From NCBI GenBank assembly GCA_018907035.1, contig JACCIC010000003.1, forward strand, positions 8,212,001 to 8,276,000: DNA of 64,000 bases. Direction: 5' to 3'. This DNA comes from Sycobia sp. Sy_11. Taxonomy: Eukaryota; Arthropoda; Insecta; Hymenoptera; Epichrysomallidae. Numbering within the stretch: the first letter of the stretch is position 1; the number at the start of each line of letters is the position of its first letter. Both the position numbers and the translations under genes were made by a program. This document shows positions 13,941-24,450 of this stretch, piece after piece. The notes beneath the pieces are model-generated. The model was not told the origin of the DNA, did no database searches, and was given only the letters and a program-made list of their open reading frames with translations.

Positions 13941-13945
<5 letters not shown>
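13745..13945 (+). repeat. tRNA-derived SINE, copy 1
   Basis: A block of about 200 bp that recurs at 52.12-52.32 kb, with its tail also at 12.27 kb. The head looks like a tRNA. An A-box-like TGGCTAGATTG sits at about 13756-13766 and a B-box-like GTTCAAATTC at 13802-13811, with a CTAGTAA anticodon-arm-like segment between them, perhaps tRNA-Thr-like (inference). A shared body follows (GATTGACACAAGCA, then GTAATAATTT) and a tail ending CATAAATAGA-GTGACGT. It runs into a long (AT)n tract at 13942-13987. Pol III boxes at the correct spacing plus a shared tail are the hallmarks of a SINE. Confidence 0.75.

Positions 13946-13987
<42 letters not shown>
13942..13987. repeat. (AT)n microsatellite
   Basis: Uninterrupted AT dinucleotides directly after the SINE tail and about 80 bases upstream of the start codon of the serine protease homologue. 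Confidence 0.9.
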
Positions 13988-13988
<1 letters not shown>

Positions 13989-14064
13989 CCAAGATTCATA
14001 TCAATTCCTTTTTACAAGTTTCTAAAAGATTGTGCTAGATAATTTACGAAATTCGTCACTAAAA

Positions 14065-15229
14065 ATGAATTATTATAAAATAATTTCGTTTATTTTTCTA
14101 ATAACTAACAGCTATTCTGGAAATAAAGGTAAATTAATTTTGTTAGTATATATATATTTAATGATATTAATAGCTGTATAGAAGTGAAACACATTTACAA
14201 TGCCTAACAACGCGTTAATATAACTCCACTCGTAATAAAATGAAAATTAACAAGGATGAGAAGGATGATGTATCCCGAACGGAATGACTAAGGTCAATTA
14301 TTATTAATTTCAATAAATATATTTTATTTTTATTTGTATATCACGATACATGTAATTTAACTAAGCTATTATTTCACGGAAAATAGTTAACGCCTAAGTG
14401 GAGCGACTCCTGAGAATAGATAAGATAAAAGAAGATCGTTTCTCTCGCTTCTGATTTTATATATTCTATATATATTTTTTGACGAGGTAAAACGTTAGTG
14501 TTTATGGCTTTGGCTTGCTACATAAGATCTTCAATAAAAAAATTATTTTTAAAATTATAGTAATGATGCAATTGGTGTTTATATCAAATAAATATTGGTA
14601 ATTAAAAAAATAATAACTATGGTGATTACATATTTATTTGAATAATGTAATGCGTTGTAGAAGCCAAAAATTTCACTTTATCCTTTCTAATAAGATATTT
14701 ATTTAGAATTATTATATAATTATTTATTTGAATTTAACGGAAAATCAAAAAAATTTCAATTTGAGTTTTAATTGGCCTTATATCTCAAAATTTCTAATTA
14801 TATTTTCTAACAATTAAAATACTTACACAAAGAAAAAAGAAGTTAGACAATTTTAAAGGAGAATTTAAACTAAAGCTCTTAACCACGCTTGAAGATCAAT
14901 TGAAATTAAGCTGGAATTCAGAAGTTATATCATAAGTATACCATTAAAAAAACTCTTTTTATTATAAAAAAGGAAAAATAACTAATTACATTTCGGACAA
15001 CAGACAAATCCTTATAAAAAATAAAATAGAACTATTGCGATTGAATTCTTTTTCATATGAAAAATTTTTATTCAAATCGATCCAACAGTTTCCAAATTAT
15101 CGCTGATCAAACGTAAAAAAAAACTCATGGAATTGAAGACCTCCTCTTTTTGAAGAAGGTAACAGGATTAAATATATTATAATGTATAAGATATAAGAAC
15201 AAAAAATATATATTTATATATATATGTAT

Positions 15230-15272
<43 letters not shown>

Positions 15273-18200
15273 CATACATTAGGTTGTCAAATATCTCCCT
15301 TTCGCCTTTTTGTCTTATCAATTTCGCGGCTATGTACAAAGCGCTACAGAGTTCGTATCTGTCAATATTATACATCATTTGAAAGATCTTGACATAACGT
15401 ACAAAACGACGCTATGTATGATTAGTTTGGATATTGCGTTCAAAAGTTATAGACGTGTAAACATGGAGTTCACTAACGCCAAAATTTGCGCAATTTTAAA
15501 GTTTTCCTTCGTCAAAGGCAAATTCGCTAGAGAAACGTTCCGTGAGATTAAAGGTGTTTTGGGGATAGCACGCTATCACTTCGAACTGCAGAGGAATGGT
15601 TTCGACGATTCATAGCCGGTGAAAACGACACCATGGATAAGCCAGCCGACGGACGACCTGCGAGGACGAATACCGATCAAATCATGAAATTTATCGAATT
15701 AGACCGGCATGCGGCATCTCGTGGCATCACCCAGGAGATGAGTTTTTTTTATTTATTGGCAAGTTGAACCTCTATATGAGGTTATGTTGCTAAAGATGAG
15801 AGTTAGTCACCAAATCATTTTAAACCATCTGCAGAAGGCTGGATACCAAAAAAAAAAACTTGATGTTTGGGTGCCGCATGATTTCACGTAAAAGAACCTG
15901 CTGGACCGAATCAACTCCTGCAATGTGCTACTGAAACGGAACGAACTCGACCCATTTTTTAAGCGGATGGTGACTGGCGACGAAAAATGGATCACATACG
16001 ACAATATCAAGCTAAAACAGTCATGGTCCAAGGCCGATGGACCGTCCCAAACAGTGGCTAAGCCGGGATTGCCGGCCAGGAAGGTTTTGCTGAGTGTTTG
16101 GTGGAATTGGAATGGAATCATCCACTATGAGCTGCTCCCATATGGCCAGACACTTAATTCTACCATCTACTGTGAACAACTGGACCGCTTGAAGCAGGCT
16201 ATCGACCAGAAGCGTCCACAATTGGCCAACAGAAAGGGTGTAGTGTTCCATCAGGACAACACCAGACCACACACTTCGTTGATGACTCGTCAGAAGCTAC
16301 GGGAGTTCGGATGGGAGGTTTTATCTCATCCACCATATTGCCCGTACATAGCGCCAAGTGATTACCACCTGTTCCTGTCCATGTCGAACTCCCTTAATGA
16401 AAACAAGTTGTACTCAAAAGAGGCTTGTGAAAAGTGACTGTCCGAGTTCTTTGCAAATAAGGAGAGGGGTTTCTACGAGAGGGGTATTATGAAGTTGCTG
16501 TCTACATGGAAACCGATTATTGAACAAAACGGAGCATATTTGAAGTAAATCCGACCACTGTAACACTTTTTATAAAGCATTGAATGAATAGCAAAAAAGC
16601 GGAAGGGAGATATTTGACAACCTAATTGTATGTTCATTAACTAGCAAATCGGAGTTTAAATAAGGAAGAGGAATGCGTTTACGGGTTTATAAATAAATGT
16701 AGCACATTAATTAAGTAACATCGAAATCGATATATTTATAGAGACGCCGCAAGGCATAAAAAACCTCCACTTCATGAGTGGAGGAAAAAGCCGAAAATAA
16801 TACAAATAATAACCAACGCACGCATAAAGCACACTTCACACATTCGTACCTTTTGGTATCAACGTATTCACGGAGTACTCCTTACGTGGTTAGAGAGATC
16901 GTAACGGGAAGGTGTGCTCCGCTGAACCTCCAGCTCTGCGTTACGGCCCCAAGCTCCTGGGTACGGGAATAGCCCTTGCCGTAACGGCAGCCACCGGGCA
17001 CGAATGCCGCCGGGAGCAACCTCAGCGATCGCGGCACGGGCGATCGCTCCAAGTCCAAATGCCTGGCCCGGGGAATCTCAAAGCTTACTCACTTGCCCTT
17101 AAAGTTACTTAATATTACGACACACAAGTACAAACACGCGAGAACACAGGTAGAAAACACATACAGAAACTACAGATAATACACGCAAAGGTAACACTAT
17201 AAAACACACAGCGAGTTACAAATAATACACGCAAAAGAAACACTATAAACACACAGCGAATGACAAATAATACACGCAAAGGAACACTATAAACACACAG
17301 CGAATGACAAATAATACACGCAAAAGGTGACACTTGTAACGGTGCGCGTGTCCGCCTCGAGCACGAGGACGGCGGGCACGGCCGTTGCAAATCTGTGCCC
17401 GGCTGGGCTTAGCCCCGAAGGATTCCGGCTAGGGAGAGGGGCGGTTCGCGAAGGGCGAAATATCGCGTTCGGGACTGCGCGTGGGACAGGGCGGCTAATG
17501 GAGCACACTTGATAATAATAAAGAATAAAAATAATTAAAATTTAAATAAGTTTTAATAGCGCAGTGCAAAAAAAATACAATGCAGCGCCTATATACGAGG
17601 CGTGCGGGACGCAGGCCGAGGGTCGCCGAGGCGACGGCGCGCGGGGCGTTCGGGAAGAGAGAGAGAGAGAGAGAAAAGGAGCTGCCACTTACAGAGAGCC
17701 GGAACTCGTTGGTCCCGCAGCGCGTACTCGTCCGGCAGCAGCACCTTCCTTCGCCGGGAGCGGCGGTGACGTCGGCGTCCGGAGACCCCGGGATGGGGCG
17801 GTTATTCCGCGGAGGCGGGGTCGGACGACAATTCGTCCGCTCGGACTCGTGCCCGGCGCGTGTGCACCGCACACACCCACAATACTGTGGCACAGAACGC
17901 GCGTCCAATCAGGTACCCTCCCCGAAGACGAGGTACGAGGCGAAGGAAACGCTCGGAGCACAAGGTGTTCCCGCACGCCGTTAGTCACGACACGACCGTA
18001 GCGAGAAGCCAAAGCAAAACGTGCGTGAAAGGCCGGTTACGACGCGTGTGTCCTTTTCGCGGCTCTCTTTCTGTCTGTCTAATTCGCGCGCGTGGCTGTC
18101 TCTCCCCACTCCCCGCTCTCTCTCTCACTTACCTCTCCGCCGGTGGTTGTGCGTCGGCCTGAAACATACAAACATTTCTACATATAAATATACAGATAAA

Positions 18201-18649
18201 TATGTACATGCTACGGCTGGAGAGAGAGCAACGGGACGGGGAAGGTAGGCGCACGCAGTGCTTGCGTTCCTCGTCACACACTATATAATACGTAACGAAT
18301 TACAACTAATACACGTAAAACACGATATGAACACACGCAGAGAACACTCACAGGGAAACTCGTCCTTGCTCGTCGAACTGCGCACGCGAATTGTCCGCAG
18401 ACGGTCAAATTCTCATCGCGCACCGATCCTCGGCGGAACGCACGAGAGGTAGCACCTGGGCCCTGATGGACCCTTTCTGGCAGCAGACATGCTAAATTTT
18501 ATTGCGTCCTGGCGAAGCGCTCACGAGAAACCAAAGTTTCTCACGGACGGCTTAGCTACGTATATTTTCTGGTTCGAGAAAGCGCACGTTTTCTACCATA
18601 TGCGCACCCCCTTTTTTATGGCGTCCCTGGAGGCCGGATGGCCCGAACA

Positions 18650-18700
<51 letters not shown>

Positions 18701-21543
18701 CAATAACGAATCAACAATACAATATTGAAATTTATAGCCTTCACGGCCACGATTTTACAAATATGCAAGCCCATGCACAGCCCTAATTATGTCGTTGGGA
18801 GTCTCTTGTCGCTTTAGGCCTATCGTTATTTCTATGAATTAAAAATAATTAAATATTAAATTTAACCAAAATGACATTATATTAATCATAAACGTATATA
18901 GCATTAAAATATAATATAAATAGTATTAAAATTAAATATAAATAATATTAACATCTAATGTAAATAATATAATAATCCTAATATAAAATAATATTAAATA
19001 ACCTTACAGTGATAAATAAATATTAAAACTCGAGCGTCTTTCCTTTCTTACAAAATAAAAATATTCTTATATCGATAAATACCACACCTCGTACCACACT
19101 ATCTCGCTCGAATTCGTCTTGGAGTTTCTTTTCTCACGAAATCGATTTAATAATTTCATATTTATTTCAAAATGTATTTCTATATGGTAACTTGATATTC
19201 ATAAAGATTCCTTCTGTACATTCTACACATATAATAGATGTACAGTTTTGCGTAGAAAACTTTTAAATACAGTTCCTCATCTATTGCTATTAATATTACA
19301 ATATTAATTATTATACATATAAAATAACAAAACTATTCTTGAATTCATTAATTGAATTTTTACTTTTTCCATATTAGTATCGAGCTTAAGATTAGAAGGA
19401 ATAACTAACGGTAAACTTGGAGAACAAATTAAGTTTAAATATCAGGTTGCAATTATGGGTAAATTTAATATTTCCAGCCCACGTCTTTTAATCAGTAGTG
19501 GCGTCATTATCCATGATAAATTTGTATTATCATCTGCTCGTTACTTTTTTGATGAGCAAAATATTTTCAGACGTCTAATATATTCAGTTATTGCGGGTAC
19601 AACTGATTTGAAGAATGGAGTAGCTTTAACAATAAATGTCTTCGCATTTTACACTTATTTATATGATCCAATCACTCTTTTGAACGATATTGCAATTGTA
19701 AAGGTAAATTAATTAATTTATAGTACAATAAATTATTTGACCAAACATATGTATCTCTTTTTAAATAAAATTTTTCCTAATGCTTCACCAATACCAAGAC
19801 CATATTTAGTGAAATATCGCCTTGCATATGTACAAAACCAAGATCTGGTATCATCTGGTTCAATACGAACTCTTGGTATTAGTGAAGCACTAATTTTCTC
19901 TCATAAATAAACGATAACTGAAATATTTACTTTGAAGCAATTTCATTTTATGATAAGAAACAGTTCCTAATAGTGAAACTCGAACAAGGAGTAAGTATTT
20001 TGAAGTACTGAATACACATATCATAGTGACAATGTGCGCATAATAACGACAACTTTTAATATTTAATAAATGTTTTGAATAAAACTTGCATATCTTCCTA
20101 AAAGCTATATTTTATATTCTTTACATTTTTGCTTTAGAAGTATATAGCTCTATAAGCTTAACTATAATATATATAATTTCTATATAAATTATGTTCTTTG
20201 TTCTATCATTTTTGTTGATGAAGACAAATTGTAGAGAAAAACATATTTACAACTTAATATATCTACTTTAATGATATTTACATTTTTTATTTACGTTATT
20301 TTTACTTGAAAATTCAAATTTTTCCGAAGCAACGTGATTATTTTTGCGATTTATTCAAGGGTTTCACCATGAAAATATAATTGCGGCAATTGTGATATCT
20401 CACTTTCATTTACTCTAACCGTTTCAAAATACGTCAAAATCCCTATTTGTTTTCTTCAATTTTTCAGATAGATCATTTCCAAAACCTTAATCATTTTTAT
20501 TAATCTTTATCATTTAATCTCCGTCTTAAAAAAAATATTTTTTAGTTATCTCACAGTTTAAATCTCACTAGAAATGGAGAATGTTTAAGGGCCCTGCGTG
20601 TGCCCCGTCCTGATGAAATATTTATGAAGAGAGTTGGTATAGTTTCGGGATATGGATATGTTGAAGTGACGACCTTTATCAATCCTGCTACAGGAAGACC
20701 GCAAAGATATTCCGGATGGACAGATTTATTACTGACTTATGGGCACGTTGTAACTTCTGACATCAGTAATTGTGCAGCTTTGTACAGTAATGTTGCTGAC
20801 GAGAAGCATTATTGTGGGGTAATGTTAAACGATGATCCTTCAAAAATTACTGGTATATGCTCGGTGAGTTGATATTAATCAATCTAAAAGATAAATTTTT
20901 TTTTTGTTTTAATTAGAAGCTTTAAATAAATTAGAGTATTTAATAAATTAAATAAATGTATATTAATAAATTAAATAAATTAGCTTTAAATATTAATTAA
21001 TTAATATTTAATTATCTTTAAATATTAAAAGATAAATATAACAATCTACATAGAAAACTCAATTTTCTTTTGTACACAACGAGACTTCTTATGTCTTATT
21101 TCTTCCCCCCGGTGTAGTTACATATCTTAGCACTAACGTATATTCCTTTACTGCTAAGTATTATGCATTTATTGTCAAAATAAATGCTGAATTAGCTTGA
21201 TTCCTTAAATGAAATAAATTCTTTTCCGAGGGTAAAAGTTGCAAAATATATACGAAAAAGGATTAAAGAAATACAATTTTAAAAAATTTTGAAATACAAA
21301 ATTTGATAGATACATATCATATGCAAATATTATATTTAGTTATTGTTACTTTTACAGTATGATGAAGGAAGTCCACTAGTGATCGGTAACAATGTTATAG
21401 GAATTGCAAGCAGAAATACTGCGGATTGTGATGATACTAGAGTAGGTGCCCTGTACACCAAAGTATCAGCTTTTTCTAATTTCATCAACGCTATCATGAC
21501 AGGAACACGATACCAAAATGTTATGATCTATTTTACTAACTAG
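14065..21543 (+). CDS. Secreted non-catalytic serine protease homologue (chymotrypsin fold)
   Basis: Exons by phase and GT-AG sites: 14065-14128, 19378-19703, 20546-20863, 21358-21543; 297 residues. Exon 1 encodes a signal peptide (residues 1-18, hydrophobic IISFIFLI). Residues 29-130 carry the N-terminal barrel (GITNGKLGEQ, YQVAI) and the conserved NDIAIV with Asp125. The rest continues with VSGYG, the Cys206/Cys220 and Cys235/Cys260 pairs and a VGALYTKV motif. The active site is broken: TAAHC is replaced by SSARY (His to Arg76, Cys to Tyr77), and GDSGGPL by YDEGSPL (Ser to Glu239). The Cys42-Cys58 disulfide is lost on both sides (Ser61, Tyr77). Such homologues act as non-enzymatic cofactors or binding proteins in insect immunity, digestion or venom; which applies here is unknown. 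AATAAA lies at 21598. Exons 2-4 are secure. Exon 1 lies 5.2 kb upstream and rests on matching phase and signal-peptide character. Confidence 0.8.
15225..15275. repeat. (TA)n tract
   Basis: An AT dinucleotide tract immediately left of the mariner terminal repeat; likely the TA-rich insertion target. Confidence 0.85.
15282..16622 (+). mobile_element. Mariner DNA transposon, near full length, inactivated
   Basis: Bounded by inverted repeats of about 30 bp. The left begins GGTTGTCAAATATCTCCCTT; the right end is its reverse complement with only two or three mismatches further in. TA lies at 15280-15281 and 16623-16624. An equally possible reading starts the repeat two or three bases earlier at TTAGG. 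The roughly 1.34-kb length is that of a complete mariner. It sits in intron 1 of the serine protease homologue, in the same orientation as that gene. The well-matched ends suggest a fairly young insertion. Confidence 0.92.
15463..16548 (+). pseudogene. Mariner transposase, DD34D, disrupted
   Basis: Starts at MEFTNAKICAI (15463) with the N-terminal helix-turn-helix region. A one-base frameshift near 15593-15595 leads to a stop at 15613. A T-run near 15742-15760 and an A-run near 15848 disturb the linker after the DKPADGRPAR segment. VWVPHDFT is followed by a TAA at about 15889, probably a former glutamine codon. From 15925 the catalytic domain is open: GDEKW (Asp near 15979), HQDN (Asp near 16255) and APSDYHLF (Asp near 16360), with 34 residues between the second and third Asp, the mariner signature. 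A TGA at 16435 interrupts the end, and the frame then runs to TAA at 16546 (ERGIMKLL, EQNGAY). All three catalytic aspartates survive, so the lesions are few. Confidence 0.9.
16767..16787. repeat. Short inverted repeat (hairpin)
   Basis: CCTCCAC and GTGGAGG arms flank a 7-base loop (TTCATGA). Read on the minus strand the hairpin is followed by a T-run, close to one edge of the GC-rich block. Confidence 0.6.
17165..17335. repeat. Tandem repeat, ~45-bp unit, about 3.5 copies
   Basis: The core AATAATACACGCAAA recurs near 17174, 17220, 17265 and 17308, followed by ACACTATAAA and CACACAGCGA. Spacing drifts from about 46 to 44 bases. A diverged copy seems to lie near 18275-18345. It belongs to the GC-rich block. 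Confidence 0.8.
18652..18698. repeat. (AT)n microsatellite
   Basis: Uninterrupted AT dinucleotides at the right edge of the GC-rich block. Confidence 0.9.
18700..19377. other. Intronic AT-rich sequence
   Basis: Remainder of intron 1 of the serine protease homologue. It ends with the acceptor TTCCATATTAG at 19377. Nothing else was recognised. Confidence 0.6.
19777..19895. repeat. Short inverted-repeat element in intron 2 of the protease homologue
   Basis: TAATGCTTCACCAATACCAAGA at the left and its near-perfect reverse complement (one mismatch) at about 19870-19893 flank roughly 70 bases. This could be a small MITE or a hairpin. No family was recognised. Confidence 0.6.
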
Positions 21544-21977
21544 CATTAATTCTGCTATGACTAATTTCTAACAGATACTGAAGAACCTTGGAAAAGAAAT
21601 AAATACATATAGAATAAATTTTTTAATAAATAAATGTAATAAAATTTAATGCCAAATGGGAAACAAAAAATAAAAGGTACACAATAAAATGTATAATAAA
21701 TAAGTACAAAATGTATAGTATAAATATGCATTTAAAAATTAAAAAATAATATAAAACTTTAGCAATTACAATTAAAATTTTAATTTTAAATTAAAATTTT
21801 TTATACATCATAAAAAATTTTAATTATTTATATAAAAAAGGAAATATGATAATTGAAAATTCATGATAATTTATTCTTGTCGCTGATACCTATTATTTAT
21901 TCATTTATCTGCCAATCGGAAATGTTCAGTAACAATCGAATCCACTGAAGTAATGTGACTGAAGTAATCGCATAGCG

Positions 21978-22027
<50 letters not shown>

Positions 22028-23540
22028 TTAAAGATTTGTATGCGCTGGTGCCAAACGTGATTCACGTAATGTATATGTGTGGCTGATATTGACTTTTTAA
22101 ATAAATAACATATCAAGAAATGCAGAGAATGGCAGCGGTGCTGATATCGGTGCGCTTAACTGCTTATATTAGTTTCACAATGAAAAGTACGTGCTTAATT
22201 TTCTTCATATTTGATTTTTTAACGACTTCGAATAGACTTTTTTACCATCCAGTCATTCCTATAAATGAACAATTTATGGTCTTCTTTTATTTTCTACATT
22301 ATTTTCCTCACAACTTATCCTCAAAACAAAGATAACATAGTGAACTATGTAAACAAGGCTAATTCGCTTTTTAGTCTGCGACTCTCTGACGTACTGCATC
22401 GGTAGTCTAGTTTCTCTTCTATCAATTTTCGATAAAACAAACGCTATTTGTTTCGTAATTAACTTAATGACCAATATATAAAAAAATAAAGTATCACCTA
22501 ATGTGGCGTCAAGGTCACATGAAAAGAGTATACGAATACGTAATTATCTTTAGAACACCCGTGATAGTGTATTACTGTTTATTAATGAAAGAACAAAATA
22601 TATTATTATTTATCATACGACAGGTTAGAAAAATAATAGAAGTAATCAATATCATTTGATACATGAGTAATATTATTGCATAAACTATAAAAGACCAATC
22701 TTCTTTGTGTTCTGCTATATTAATATATATTCTATATACATGTATATATAATGGAAGTACACTTACCAATCCTTATGCAGTGATTTTGTAACGGCTTGAT
22801 AGCCAAAAATGCAAAAGATGATTCTTTACTTTCGAAGTTACTCTAATTCGCTTTTTATGAAAATATAAAATTTAAATATATTTCTTAATGCTATATTTTT
22901 ATCGATTTTTAACAATGAAATGGTATCTGAAGATGAGAAATATTTAACATAATAAAATTTTTTTCATAATATTAAATTCACTCAATTCAAGTGATTTACG
23001 AAATATGTCATGTAGATATATCTATATGTAGTGCTTTAGTGAAAGTAATATATTTTTTCCTTCAGTAATACAACTAAAAGGAAAAGGATAATCCCTGTAG
23101 ACGGATTTATAGAACTATATATATGCATACATTCAATCTTTATTCTCATATATTTTATAATACGGCTTACATGGATAGAGATTGCATTGTAGACAATGCT
23201 TTGACTGTTCTGGGAACGCTTCTCGACTGGAATGCTGTTCTACGTTTGAAGTTGTTCGTAATGATAATTTTAAGAAGAAATTATGCATTATTCGAAATAT
23301 ATTTAAGAAATATCAATTTTTCATAAAAACGAATTGGTATATATTATTTTTGCAAAATAAATTGTATTAAAACCTTGAATAAGTTTTCGCTTTTTCTGCA
23401 AAGATGACAGTAGTAGTAATCCGTGCATGGAATTTTGAATCGTAATGCACATATGGAAAGAAGTACTGTAGCTAACTTTAAATATCAGTATATAGTAGTT
23501 CACTTTAGTATATAAACATGGAAAAATTTTATTAGTTTTA
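21544..23540. other. Spacer downstream of the protease homologue
   Basis: Contains the polyadenylation signal at 21598-21603 and an (AT)n tract at about 21979-22025. The short open frames (22120-22335, 22274-22474 minus, 23123-23370) are AT-driven, overlap each other and resemble nothing. No gene is supported. Confidence 0.5.
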
Positions 23541-23559
23541 AAAACGTCTTCTTTTGTAT

Positions 23560-24450
23560 CAATTAAAATGTATTTGCGTAGAATTTTATTGCACTACATT
23601 ATTCAAATTAAATCTGCAGCTGAAGCACATAGAATTCTTGTTGAGACTTGTGATAGCAATGCTCTGTAAGATATGACATGTAGAAACTGTTTTTGATGTT
23701 TGATAAAATAATAATTTTCAACTTAAAGATAAAGAACGTTCTAGTGCGCTAAAAAAATATTAAAGACCAAGAGTTAGACAATTGAAAGCTAAGATAAATT
23801 GAAGCTAAGAGGTGTCGAATGACTTTTTGCCATATATGAACTACTGCTTCAATGGTAGAAAAAAATGTTTCTTGCACCGTATAGTGGCTGGCGATGAAAA
23901 GTGGACACACTACGATAATATAAAGCATAGAAAATGGTAAGTTCGTTCAGGACATTCATCAATATCGTCCGCAAATATAAATATCCATGGTTTGAAGCTT
24001 CTTCTAGGTATTTCATAAGATCAGTAGAGCATAATTTATTATGAGCTGCTCATACTGAATGAGACTACCATGGGGTATCGCTATCGATTTCAATTGATGG
24101 ATTTGAATTTATCCCTAAGCGAAAAACAGCCGCTATATCAGCAAACACAAGAAAGTGATTTTGTCACGCAACAATGCTCGACCCGATATAGCAAAACTAG
24201 TGAAAAAGTACCTCGAAATGCTTCAATGGAAAGTTCTATACCACCGTCCTATTTACCTGACACAGTTCCCTCCGATTTTCACCTATTCTGTTCAACAGCA
24301 CATGGCCGAACTGACTAACGCTTTTATTCTTACGAAGAAGCTAAAAAATGGATCAATTCTTAGATAGCCTTAAATGCGGTTTTGCGACGCGGAATCATAT
24401 ACTGCCAGAAATATAGAATAACATGGACTGTGGTGATTGGCTATACCTGA
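23560..24450 (+). mobile_element. Ancient mariner relic (mellifera-type), heavily decayed
   Basis: Fragments in order match a mariner transposase. They are KSAAEAHRILVET near 23610 (typical of mellifera-subfamily N-termini), TCRNCF near 23678, a GDEKW-like box near 23890-23905, and YRYRFQL plus NARPDIAK near 24080-24195. LQWKVLYHRP near 24230, the PSDFHLF box near 24265 and YEEAKKWI near 24335 follow. They fall in several frames with many stops. Terminal repeats were not found, so the limits are approximate. Subfamily placement is from remembered family patterns. Confidence 0.75.

Larger units (their letters stand above)
16745..18655 (-). mobile_element. GC-rich block of retrotransposon character (unclassified)
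   Basis: About 1.9 kb of CpG-rich sequence inside intron 1 of the serine protease homologue, with sharp edges against AT-rich DNA and ending at an (AT)n tract. Read on the minus strand it starts TGTTCGGGCC (right edge, about 18650), has a TATA-like CCATAAAAAAG near 18610 and an AATAAA near 18495, as a long terminal repeat might. It then has a segment framed by TTTCAG and GTAAGT (about 18130-18165), a roughly 45-bp tandem repeat, and a terminal hairpin at 16767-16787. No reverse transcriptase or gag is visible. The overlapping open frames at 17.5-18.2 kb are composition artefacts. A solo LTR with leader, or a non-autonomous element, fits, but this is not proven. Confidence 0.4.

Noticed and set aside
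16021..16272. 83-codon open frame on the minus strand
   Set aside because: Antisense shadow of the mariner transposase.
17165..17335. Regularly spaced repeats that might suggest a CRISPR array
   Set aside because: Whole units repeat head to tail without unique spacers, and the genome is eukaryotic.
17495..18248. Six overlapping open frames of 75-145 codons in the GC-rich block
   Set aside because: They conflict with each other, are Arg/Pro-rich and contain GA-repeat peptides; no domain is visible.
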